Part shown: one piece after another, positions 8,329 through 15,984 of the stretch
Position numbering within the stretch: position 1 is the first letter of the stretch
How the letters are laid out: each line of letters opens with the position of its first letter
Source: Ga0077527 sp964486865
GTDB lineage: Bacteria > Pseudomonadota > Gammaproteobacteria > Burkholderiales > SG8-41
DNA length: 61,601 bases
Assembly: GCA_964486865.1 (NCBI GenBank)
Contig: CAZAOZ010000015.1
Span: 1-61,601, forward strand
Reading direction: 5' to 3'
The notes under the pieces: model-generated
What the model was told of the DNA's origin: nothing
What the model saw: only the letters and a program-made list of their open reading frames with translations
Database searches by the model: none
Made by a program: the position numbers and the translations under genes

Positions 8329-10566
8329 TTGAAAAAAAATCTCGCGCGGATTGTGACAGGCGTGGTCATTGTTGTCCTGTTCCTCGGACACGCCATCAGC
8401 CTGTTCCGGCTGCCGCTGCTCGATAACCTCGAAGCCATTGTGTATGACACGCGGTTGCGGCTGACCATGCCGCGCACCGTCGATCCGCGCGTCGTCATTC
8501 TCGATATCGACGAAAAAAGCCTGCTGGAGAAGGAAAAAGGCGGCGAAGGCCGGTGGCCGTGGCCGCGCGACCGCCTGGCGCTGTTGCTCGACAAGCTGTT
8601 CGACAAGTACGGCATTGCGGTAATCGGGTTCGACGTGGTGTTTGCCGAGCGCGACGAATCTTCGGGTATCCGCGTACTGGAACGTCTTGGCCGGCACGAA
8701 CTGAAGGGGGTGCCGCAATTCCAGTCAGTATTTGAGCAGGTGCGGCCGCAACTCGAATACGACGACATTTTTGCACGCAAGATGAAGGACCGTGCCGTCG
8801 TGCTGGGAAACGTGTTTCTCAGTGACGATCCCGCCACCGCCAGCAAGAAGGGCATGCTGCCGCCGCCGGTGCTGCCGGCAGGGGCGTTCGGCAACCGCAA
8901 AGTCGGCGTGACCTCGTGGGCGGGCTACACCGCAAACCTTGAACGGCTGCAGCGCGCGGCGACCAGCGCCGGGCACATCAATCCGTTGCCCGACCATGAT
9001 GGGGTTTCGCGGCGCGTGCCGATGCTGGTCGAGCATGGCGGTGCCTACTATGAGCCGCTGTCGCTGGCGATGGTGCGTGTCGTGCATGGCAATCCCCCGG
9101 TGGTGCCGGTAATCAGCGATGACGGCAAATCGACGGACTACAGCGGCCTGGAATGGATCAAGACCGGCCCTTTCCGGATCCCCGTCGATTACCAGGCGGC
9201 AGCGCTGGTGCCTTATCGCGGCGGCAAGGGCAGTTACCGGTATTTTTCGCTGGTGGATGTGCTCAACGAGCGCGTTGCGGTTGAGGAACTGAAAGGCAAG
9301 ATCGTGCTGGTCGGCACGACGGCGCCCGGCCTGCTGGATTTGCGGGCAACCCCGGTGGACCCGGTGTTTCCGGGGGTGGAGATTCACGCCAACCTGATCG
9401 GCGGCATACTCGACGGCAACATCAAGCAGCGCCCGCCGTACGTCGTCGGCGCGGAGTTCGTGCTGCTGCTGCTCTCCGGTGTGGCGCTGGCCATGCTGCT
9501 GCCTTTGCTGACGCCGCTCAAGTCCATGCTGGTCACCGCGTTCGTGCTGGTGATGGTGGTCGGCACCAATCTGATGGTGTTCCATACGGGGCATCTGGTG
9601 TTGCCGCTGGCTTCCGGGTTGCTGCTGATCCTCGTGCTGTTCACGTTCAACATGGCTTACGGCTTCCTAGTTGAAGCGCGCGGCACGCGGCTGATTACCG
9701 GCTTGTTCGGTCAGTATGTGCCGCCGGAACTGGTGGAGGAGATGGCGCGCAATCCGGAGCAGTTCAACATGCAGCCGCGGGCCGAGGAACTGACGGTGCT
9801 TTTCGCCGATGTGCGCGGGTTTACCACGATCTCGGAGAGCCTGAGCCCCGAGGATCTGTCGGTGTACATCAACGATTACCTGACGACCATGAGTCTGGTA
9901 ATCCGCGAGGGTCATCGCGGCACGCTCGACAAGTATATCGGCGACGCCGTAATGGCTTTCTGGGGCGCTCCGGTGGCGGATCCGAATCATGCGCAGAATG
10001 CCGTGCTGGCGGCGCTGGACATGATGAAACAGTCGGCAGTACTCAACCGCAAGTTTCATGAGAAGGGCTGGCCGCCGTTCGCGATCGGCGTCGGCGTCAA
10101 TTCCGGCATCATGCGGGTAGGCGACATGGGTTCGCAGATTCGCAAGGCCTATACCGTGATGGGCGATGCGGTGAACCTCGGTTCGCGCCTGGAGGGCATC
10201 ACCAAACAATACGGCGCCCGCATCCTGATCGGACAGGAGACCAAGGCGCGCATCTCCGGCATCGTGCTGCGCGAGATCGACATGGTGCAGGTCAAGGGCA
10301 AGGACGAGCCCATCACCATTTATGAGCCGCTGGGATTGGAAGGCGAGATTCCGCAGTCGATGCTTGATGAGATCAAACTGTGGAACCAGGCGCTGCGTTA
10401 TTTCCGCGAACAGGATTGGGACAAGGCGGAGTTGCAACTCATCAATCTGAAGAAAATCGCGCCGCAAGCGCATCTCTACGACGTGTTCATCGAGCGCATT
10501 GCGGGTTACCGGGCCCACCCGCCGGCTCCCGAATGGCGCGGCGTCCACAAGTTCGATACCAAGTGA
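8329..10566 (+). CDS. CHASE2-domain class III adenylate/guanylate cyclase
   Basis: 745-residue membrane cyclase. An N-terminal helix precedes an extracytoplasmic CHASE2 domain (about 35-345; VVILDIDEKSL, GRWPWPRDR), followed by transmembrane helices (about 370-450) and a cytoplasmic class III catalytic domain (about 480-660). Both metal aspartates are present (D494 in FADVRGFT and D539 in YIGDAVM). K535 lies at the purine-selecting position, which favours cAMP as product. The catalytic segment RKAYTVMGDAVNLGSRLE is intact. Translation appears to start at TTG 8329 (MKKNLARIV) behind AGGA. The stop overlaps the next gene, a cyclic nucleotide phosphodiesterase, by ATGA. Confidence 0.92.
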   Translation: MKKNLARIVTGVVIVVLFLGHAISLFRLPLLDNLEAIVYDTRLRLTMPRTVDPRVVILDIDEKSLLEKEKGGEGRWPWPRDRLALLLDKLFDKYGIAVIGFDVVFAERDESSGIRVLERLGRHELKGVPQFQSVFEQVRPQLEYDDIFARKMKDRAVVLGNVFLSDDPATASKKGMLPPPVLPAGAFGNRKVGVTSWAGYTANLERLQRAATSAGHINPLPDHDGVSRRVPMLVEHGGAYYEPLSLAMVRVVHGNPPVVPVISDDGKSTDYSGLEWIKTGPFRIPVDYQAAALVPYRGGKGSYRYFSLVDVLNERVAVEELKGKIVLVGTTAPGLLDLRATPVDPVFPGVEIHANLIGGILDGNIKQRPPYVVGAEFVLLLLSGVALAMLLPLLTPLKSMLVTAFVLVMVVGTNLMVFHTGHLVLPLASGLLLILVLFTFNMAYGFLVEARGTRLITGLFGQYVPPELVEEMARNPEQFNMQPRAEELTVLFADVRGFTTISESLSPEDLSVYINDYLTTMSLVIREGHRGTLDKYIGDAVMAFWGAPVADPNHAQNAVLAALDMMKQSAVLNRKFHEKGWPPFAIGVGVNSGIMRVGDMGSQIRKAYTVMGDAVNLGSRLEGITKQYGARILIGQETKARISGIVLREIDMVQVKGKDEPITIYEPLGLEGEIPQSMLDEIKLWNQALRYFREQDWDKAELQLINLKKIAPQAHLYDVFIERIAGYRAHPPAPEWRGVHKFDTK

Positions 10567-11330
10567 TGAAGCTGCGGATACTGGGATGCAGCGGCGGCAT
10601 TGGCGGCGATCTGCGCACCACATCCATGCTGCTCGACAACGATATTCTCATAGATGCCGGAACCGGAGTCGGCGATCTGTCGCTGCGGGAGCTGGCGCAG
10701 ATTGACCATATTTTTGTAACCCATTCACACATGGATCACGTGACGTCCATTCCGTTTCTGGTGGACGCCGTGGGCTGGCAGCGCACCAGACCGGTGACCG
10801 TATATGCGATCCAGGAGACGCTGGATATTCTCGATGCGCATTTGTTCAACTGGAAGCTGTGGCCGGATTTCCGCAAAATCCCCGACGCCGCTGCGCCCAC
10901 GCTGCGCTTCGCGCCGGTGCGGGTCGGTGAGCCGGTGGTGCTGGGCGGGCGCCGCATCACGGCGATCCCGGCCAATCACGTCGTGCCGGCGGTGGGTTAT
11001 CACCTGGATTCGGGGGCGGCCAGCCTGGTGTTTACCGGAGACACCACCAGCCATGACGAAATTTGGAAATATGTAAATAAAATCAATAACTTGAAATATT
11101 TAATCATCGAGTCCGCGCTGGCGGATGCCGAGCGCGAACTGGCCATTGTTTCCAAACATTTATGTCCTGTACTGCTGGTGGCGGAATTGGCCAAACTTGC
11201 GGCGAATCCGGCCATTTATGTGACACACTTCAAGCCTCAGGAAGCTGAAATCATCATGGGGCAGATCGCGGCACAGGCGCCGCAGCGCCGGGCGCGGATG
11301 CTCGAACGCAATCAGGTTTTTGAGTTTTAG
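10566..11330 (+). CDS. Metallo-beta-lactamase-fold 3',5'-cyclic-nucleotide phosphodiesterase (class II-like)
   Basis: 254-residue MBL-fold hydrolase. It has the metal motif THSHMDH (about residues 55-61), further ligand candidates in ANHVVPAVGYH, FTGDTTSHDE and VTHFKP, and the IDAGTGVGDL start typical of class II cyclic nucleotide phosphodiesterases. Translational coupling to the cyclase (ATGA overlap at 10564-10568) strongly suggests that it degrades the cyclase product. Other MBL-fold activities, such as RNase Z-like, are possible from motifs alone. ATG 10566 is chosen over in-frame upstream codons that would run back into the cyclase gene. Confidence 0.82.
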   Translation: MKLRILGCSGGIGGDLRTTSMLLDNDILIDAGTGVGDLSLRELAQIDHIFVTHSHMDHVTSIPFLVDAVGWQRTRPVTVYAIQETLDILDAHLFNWKLWPDFRKIPDAAAPTLRFAPVRVGEPVVLGGRRITAIPANHVVPAVGYHLDSGAASLVFTGDTTSHDEIWKYVNKINNLKYLIIESALADAERELAIVSKHLCPVLLVAELAKLAANPAIYVTHFKPQEAEIIMGQIAAQAPQRRARMLERNQVFEF

Positions 11331-11394
11331 GCAGGACGCCGTGCGCAGGGCCGCGGCCGACAGTACAGTAACTGAAAAACGAGAGAGGTGATCA

Positions 11395-13773
11395 ATGAGC
11401 ACCGTACTCCAGAGCAAACCGGTCGCCGCCGAAAATCTGGCGGAAAAGCTCAACTTCCAGCAAAAGTTGCAGACGGTCACGAACAAAATTCACGCGACCA
11501 AGAACATCGACGAAATCATTCTCGAGCTGTCGCAGGAACTGTGCAACCTGTTTGGCGCCGACCGTCTGACGATTTACCTGCTCAGCGAAGACAAGAGTTC
11601 GATCATTTCCAAGGTCAAGACGGGCCTCACTTCGTTCAAGGACATCAAGCTGCCGATCAATGAACAGTCGATCGCGGGTTTTGTCGCGTCGAGCAAGCGC
11701 GTGGTCAACATCCGCGATGTGTACGACGATGCGGAACTCAAGTCCCTCAGCGGGCAACTCAATTTCCTCAAGGCGGTGGACGCAAAAACCGGGTATCGCA
11801 CCAAGCAGATGCTGGTGGCGCCGGTGCTGGAAGCCAAAACCAGGGATCTGATCGGGGTTGTCCAGATCATCAACAACAAGACCGGCCAGTCGTTCCCGCC
11901 GGTGATGGAAGAAGGCGTCGGGTCGCTGACCGAAACGCTGGCCATTGCTTTCCGCCAGCGCCAGGGTCCGATGATGCAGGTGCGCAGCAAGTATGACGGG
12001 CTGGTCACCAACGCCGTCATCTCCGGTGAAGAACTGGAGCTTGCGCAGCGCTCGGCGCGGCGCAAGAACCTCGATGTCGAAACCGTGCTGACCGACGAAT
12101 TCCAGGTCAAGGTGCCGGCGCTGGGTGACGCGCTGAGCAGCTACTTCGGCGCGCCCTATGAGCCCTTCAAGCAGGACCGGATCAAGCCGCCTGATCTGCT
12201 GAAAAACATGAACCGCGAGTTCTGCCAGACCAACCAGTGGATACCGCTGGACGATACCAAGGAAGGGATCGTCGTCGTCACCACCGATCCCGAACGGGTC
12301 AAGGCCTCGCGCATGGTCAACAACGTGTACCCGAAGAGCAAGATCGTGTTCCGGGTGACGACCAACCGCGAGTTTGCGTCCACGCTCGACCAGATGTTCG
12401 GCGGGGCTACCGGCCTGGAGGACTCCGGCAACATCGAGGACATGCTCGGCACGATGGACGAGGATGGCGAGGTGGCCGAGGCCGGCGGCGAAGATGTGGT
12501 CTCTGCCGCGTCCGACAACGAACTGGTCAAGCTGGTCAACAAGATCATCATCGACGCCTATCAGCAGGGCGCATCGGACATCCACATCGAACCTTATCCC
12601 GGCAAGGCCAAGACCGAAATCCGCTTCCGCCGCGACGGATCGCTGCAGCCTTACATCCAGGTGCCGGCAAGTTACCGCAGCGCGCTCGCGGCGCGCCTGA
12701 AGATCATGTGCGATCTGGATATTTCCGAGCGCCGGCGTCCGCAGGACGGCAAGATCAAGTTCAAGAAATACGGACCGCTGGATATCGAGTTGCGGGTGGC
12801 GACCATCCCGTCCGCGGGCGGCGTCGAAGACATCGTCATGCGGATACTCGCTGCCGGCGAGCCGATTCCGCTGGAAAAACTGGGGCTGACCAACCACAAC
12901 CTCAAGACGCTCAAAGAGGTCGTATCCAAGCCTTATGGATTGTTCTTCGTCTGCGGTCCGACCGGTTCCGGCAAAACGACCACGCTGCACTCGGTGCTGG
13001 GTTACCTGAACACCTCGGACACCAAGATCTGGACCGCGGAAGACCCGGTGGAGATCACGCAGAAGGGCCTGCGGCAGGTGCAGATGAATCCCAAGGCGGG
13101 CATGACCTTCGCGGTGGCGATGAAGGCATTCCTGCGCGCCGATCCGGACATCATCATGGTCGGCGAGATGCGCGACAAGGAAACCGCCGGCACCGGCATT
13201 GAAGCCTCGCTGACGGGCCACCTGGTGTTCGCCACCCTGCATACCAACAGCGCGCCGGAATCGATCATCCGCCTGCTCGACATGGGCATGGATCCGTTCA
13301 ACTTTGCCGACGCGCTGCTCGGCATCCTGGCGCAGCGCCTGGCCAAGCGCCTGTGCGGCAAATGCAAAAAGCCGCATGTCGCGACCGAGGAGGAGATCCA
13401 CAGCCTGCTGGTCGAATATTCGATGGAGCTGAAGAATGCCGAGCGCTGGAAAAAAGATCCCAAGGCCGCCGAGGCCAAGGTGCTGGAGAGCTGGGTCAAG
13501 GACTACGGCGGCGACAGCGGCAAGCTGACGATTCACGACCCTGTCGGCTGTGAAGTCTGCGGTGGCAGCGGTTACAAGGGACGGGTGGGCCTGCACGAGC
13601 TGCTGGTCGGCACGGACGCCCTGAAAAAGAACATTCAGGAGCATGCACGCGTCGCCGAAATGGTGGGCACTGCGCTGGAAGACGGCATGCGCACCCTCAA
13701 GCAGGATGGCATCGAGAAGGTGCTGATGGGCATTACCGACATGAAGCAGGTCCGCGCGGTTTGTATCAAGTAA
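11395..13773 (+). CDS. GAF-domain GspE/PilB-type secretion or pilus assembly ATPase
   Basis: 792-residue hexameric assembly ATPase with an unusual N-terminal GAF domain (about 15-190). The GAF contains the phosphodiesterase-type signature KTGYRTKQMLVAPV...IGVVQIINNK, suggestive of cyclic nucleotide binding. A middle GspE N-domain (about 200-370) is followed by the ATPase core: Walker A GPTGSGKTTTLHS (K527), Asp-box and Walker B-like IIMVGEMRD, and a His-box in GHLVFATLHTNSAPE. A CxxC pair (CGKC about 656 and CEVC about 719) forms the usual zinc site. No other pil or gsp machinery genes are adjacent except the pilin at 19852. I infer a motor whose activity is gated by the signalling operon it belongs to. 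Confidence 0.88.
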   Translation: MSTVLQSKPVAAENLAEKLNFQQKLQTVTNKIHATKNIDEIILELSQELCNLFGADRLTIYLLSEDKSSIISKVKTGLTSFKDIKLPINEQSIAGFVASSKRVVNIRDVYDDAELKSLSGQLNFLKAVDAKTGYRTKQMLVAPVLEAKTRDLIGVVQIINNKTGQSFPPVMEEGVGSLTETLAIAFRQRQGPMMQVRSKYDGLVTNAVISGEELELAQRSARRKNLDVETVLTDEFQVKVPALGDALSSYFGAPYEPFKQDRIKPPDLLKNMNREFCQTNQWIPLDDTKEGIVVVTTDPERVKASRMVNNVYPKSKIVFRVTTNREFASTLDQMFGGATGLEDSGNIEDMLGTMDEDGEVAEAGGEDVVSAASDNELVKLVNKIIIDAYQQGASDIHIEPYPGKAKTEIRFRRDGSLQPYIQVPASYRSALAARLKIMCDLDISERRRPQDGKIKFKKYGPLDIELRVATIPSAGGVEDIVMRILAAGEPIPLEKLGLTNHNLKTLKEVVSKPYGLFFVCGPTGSGKTTTLHSVLGYLNTSDTKIWTAEDPVEITQKGLRQVQMNPKAGMTFAVAMKAFLRADPDIIMVGEMRDKETAGTGIEASLTGHLVFATLHTNSAPESIIRLLDMGMDPFNFADALLGILAQRLAKRLCGKCKKPHVATEEEIHSLLVEYSMELKNAERWKKDPKAAEAKVLESWVKDYGGDSGKLTIHDPVGCEVCGGSGYKGRVGLHELLVGTDALKKNIQEHARVAEMVGTALEDGMRTLKQDGIEKVLMGITDMKQVRAVCIK

Positions 13774-13789
13774 CCCGGCTTTGCCGCTG

Positions 13790-15415
13790 ATGCAAATAAG
13801 TCAAGTCCGGGCCCCTTCGGTGCATCACGACCTGTCGCACCGGCTGGGCGAGTTGCTGCGCATCGGCGTCGCGCTGTCCAAGGAGCGCGACATCAACCGG
13901 CTGCTCGAAGCCATCCTGATCGCCGCCAAGGACATCACCAATGCCGACGGCGGCACGCTCTACCGCATGACCGATGATCAGCAGGCGCTGCGCTTCGAAA
14001 TCATGCGCAACGACACGCTGGGCATCGCCATGGGGGGCACCAGCGGCGTGGAAATCCCGTTCTATCCGGTCAACCTGTTCGACAAGGATGGCCAGCCCAT
14101 CAACAGCATGGTGGCGGCTTACACCGTGCATCACGACTGCTCGGTGAATGTGGTCGATGCCTACACGGAAGCCGGGTTTGACTTTTCGGGCACCAAGAAT
14201 TTCGATAAAAAAACAGGCTATCGATCGACATCGTTCCTGACGGTGCCGATGAAGAATCACGAGAACGAAATCATCGGCGTGCTGCAGTTGATCAACGCCA
14301 AGGACAGCGACACCGGGCAGGTCGTGCCGTTTTCCGAGGACGATCAGCGGCTCGCGGAATCTCTGGCCTCGCAGGCGGCGATTGCCCTGACCAACCGGCT
14401 GCTGATCAACCATCTCGAAAGCCTGTTTGAATCGTTCATCCAGTTGATCAACGCGGCCATCGACGACAAATCGCCGTACACCGGCGGGCACTGCGAGCGC
14501 GTGCCGACATTGACCATGATGCTGGCCGAGGCCGTGAACAACTGTAATACCGGGCCGCTCAAGGATTTCACGATGAGCGACCGCGACCGCTATGAACTGA
14601 AAATCGCGGGGCTGCTGCACGACTGCGGCAAAGTCACCACGCCGGTGCATGTGGTTGACAAGGCGACCAAGCTGCAGACCATCTACGACCGCATCGAGAC
14701 CATAGACACCCGCTTCGAGGTCATCAAGCGTGATGCCAAACTGGCCATGCTGGCGGGGAACAGGCCCCGGGCGGACGCCGAGGCCCTGCTGAAGGCGATG
14801 GACGAGGACCGGGAATTCCTGCGCAAGGCGAATGTCGGCGGCGAAGCGATGCGCGACGAAGACATCGCACGGGTGCGCGCCATTGCGGCCCGATACCAGT
14901 GGCAGCGGCCGGACGGCAGCACCGGAGATTTTCTGACCGCGGACGAAGTCGATAACCTGACGATACGTGCCGGAACGCTGACCGCCGCGGAGCGGCAGAT
15001 CATCAATCACCACATTGAAGTGACCATACAGATGCTGGAGTCGCTGCCGTGGCCGAAGCATCTGAAAAAAGTGCCGGAATACGCCGGCGGCCACCACGAG
15101 CGCATGGACGGCAAGGGTTATCCGCGCGGACTGACCCGCGAGCAGATGTCGGTGCAGGCGCGGTGCATGGGCATTGCCGACATTTTCGAGGCGCTGACGG
15201 CGAAGGATCGGCCGTACAAAAAAGGCAAGACGCTGACCGAATCGCTGACCATACTCGGCAAGTTCAAGCTGAACGGCCACGTCGATCCGGATCTGTTCGA
15301 CGTGTTCATGTGGGAGAAGGTGTACGAGAAATACGCCAAGGAATTTCTCGATCCCGAACAGATCGACGCCGTTGATGTCGCCGGGATTCCGGGTTACCGG
15401 CCGCCGCCGGTGTAG
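13790..15415 (+). CDS. GAF-HD-GYP cyclic-di-GMP phosphodiesterase
   Basis: 541-residue cytoplasmic protein. A PDE-type GAF domain (about 20-205; KKTGYRSTSFLTVPM, IGVLQLIN) is followed by an HD-GYP domain. The metal HD pair is in LLHDCGK (H277, D278) and the signature HHERMDGKGYP is at about 435-445, followed by the conserved DRPYKKGKTL segment. About 155 residues separate HD from HHE, roughly 90 more than in compact HD-GYP domains, so there is an insertion of unknown role. HD-GYP proteins usually hydrolyse c-di-GMP. No clear Shine-Dalgarno sequence is seen; TTG 13781 is an alternative start three codons earlier. It is the last gene of the operon. Confidence 0.9.
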   Translation: MQISQVRAPSVHHDLSHRLGELLRIGVALSKERDINRLLEAILIAAKDITNADGGTLYRMTDDQQALRFEIMRNDTLGIAMGGTSGVEIPFYPVNLFDKDGQPINSMVAAYTVHHDCSVNVVDAYTEAGFDFSGTKNFDKKTGYRSTSFLTVPMKNHENEIIGVLQLINAKDSDTGQVVPFSEDDQRLAESLASQAAIALTNRLLINHLESLFESFIQLINAAIDDKSPYTGGHCERVPTLTMMLAEAVNNCNTGPLKDFTMSDRDRYELKIAGLLHDCGKVTTPVHVVDKATKLQTIYDRIETIDTRFEVIKRDAKLAMLAGNRPRADAEALLKAMDEDREFLRKANVGGEAMRDEDIARVRAIAARYQWQRPDGSTGDFLTADEVDNLTIRAGTLTAAERQIINHHIEVTIQMLESLPWPKHLKKVPEYAGGHHERMDGKGYPRGLTREQMSVQARCMGIADIFEALTAKDRPYKKGKTLTESLTILGKFKLNGHVDPDLFDVFMWEKVYEKYAKEFLDPEQIDAVDVAGIPGYRPPPV

Positions 15416-15522
15416 CGGGAGCTGCCCATCGCCTGCGGTGTTGAGCACCCGCGCGGCGAAGCCCGCCCCTGAAAATTAATTAAACAAAATCAAGTGGTTG
15501 CAGTAATTCCGCGGCTTCGGGA

Positions 15523-15843
15523 CTAGTCTTTTTTCGAGACCGCCACCACCAGTTTTTCAGTGATCATTTCAATAAATCCATCATCGTAGCCGCGCGTCTT
15601 GAGCTCCCAGCGGAAGGTATTGGCGAGGCGGGCCTTCTTGTAAATGCCGAGTTTGTGTTCCTTGCGGAAAGCCGTGGCTTTTTCAAACAGCGCGTCCACT
15701 TTGACCTCGAGGTTTCTGAGCGATACGCCGGGGTTGCCCGGCCCGGCCTTGCCTTCCGGTGCGCGCAGCCGATAGACCTCGTCAACGAGCGTGCGTGCGA
15801 ATTCGTCAACCTGCTTGCCGGAGGCGGAGCCGAAGATTCCCAT
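15523..15843 (-). CDS. Small conserved hypothetical protein
   Basis: 106-residue soluble, charged protein starting MGIFGSASGKQVDEFA, with no signal peptide or membrane segment. It is rich in Lys/Arg/Glu and mostly helical (DALFEKATAFRKEHKLGIYKKARLAN). I do not recognise a domain. ATG 15843 with an upstream AGGG is preferred to longer in-frame starts, whose extra sequence looks non-coding. It is divergent from the TPR glycosyltransferase at 15985 and convergent with the signalling operon. Confidence 0.65.
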   Translation of the reverse strand: MGIFGSASGKQVDEFARTLVDEVYRLRAPEGKAGPGNPGVSLRNLEVKVDALFEKATAFRKEHKLGIYKKARLANTFRWELKTRGYDDGFIEMITEKLVVAVSKKD

Positions 15844-15984
15844 GCGAGTAATCCCTAGTTTGTCGAACAGCAAAACTAACCGTGTAAAATGCAAGAATAC
15901 CAAACTCATCATATCCGGTGTAGTCCTCCGGTGCGGCAGTTCATTCAAAAGTTGAATCCGTGCGACTGAATTGAGACCGCAATC

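Noticed and set aside
11392..13644. 750-codon open frame on the minus strand over the GAF-GspE gene
   Set aside because: The plus-strand gene has all ATPase motifs; the antisense product has no recognisable domain or ribosome site.
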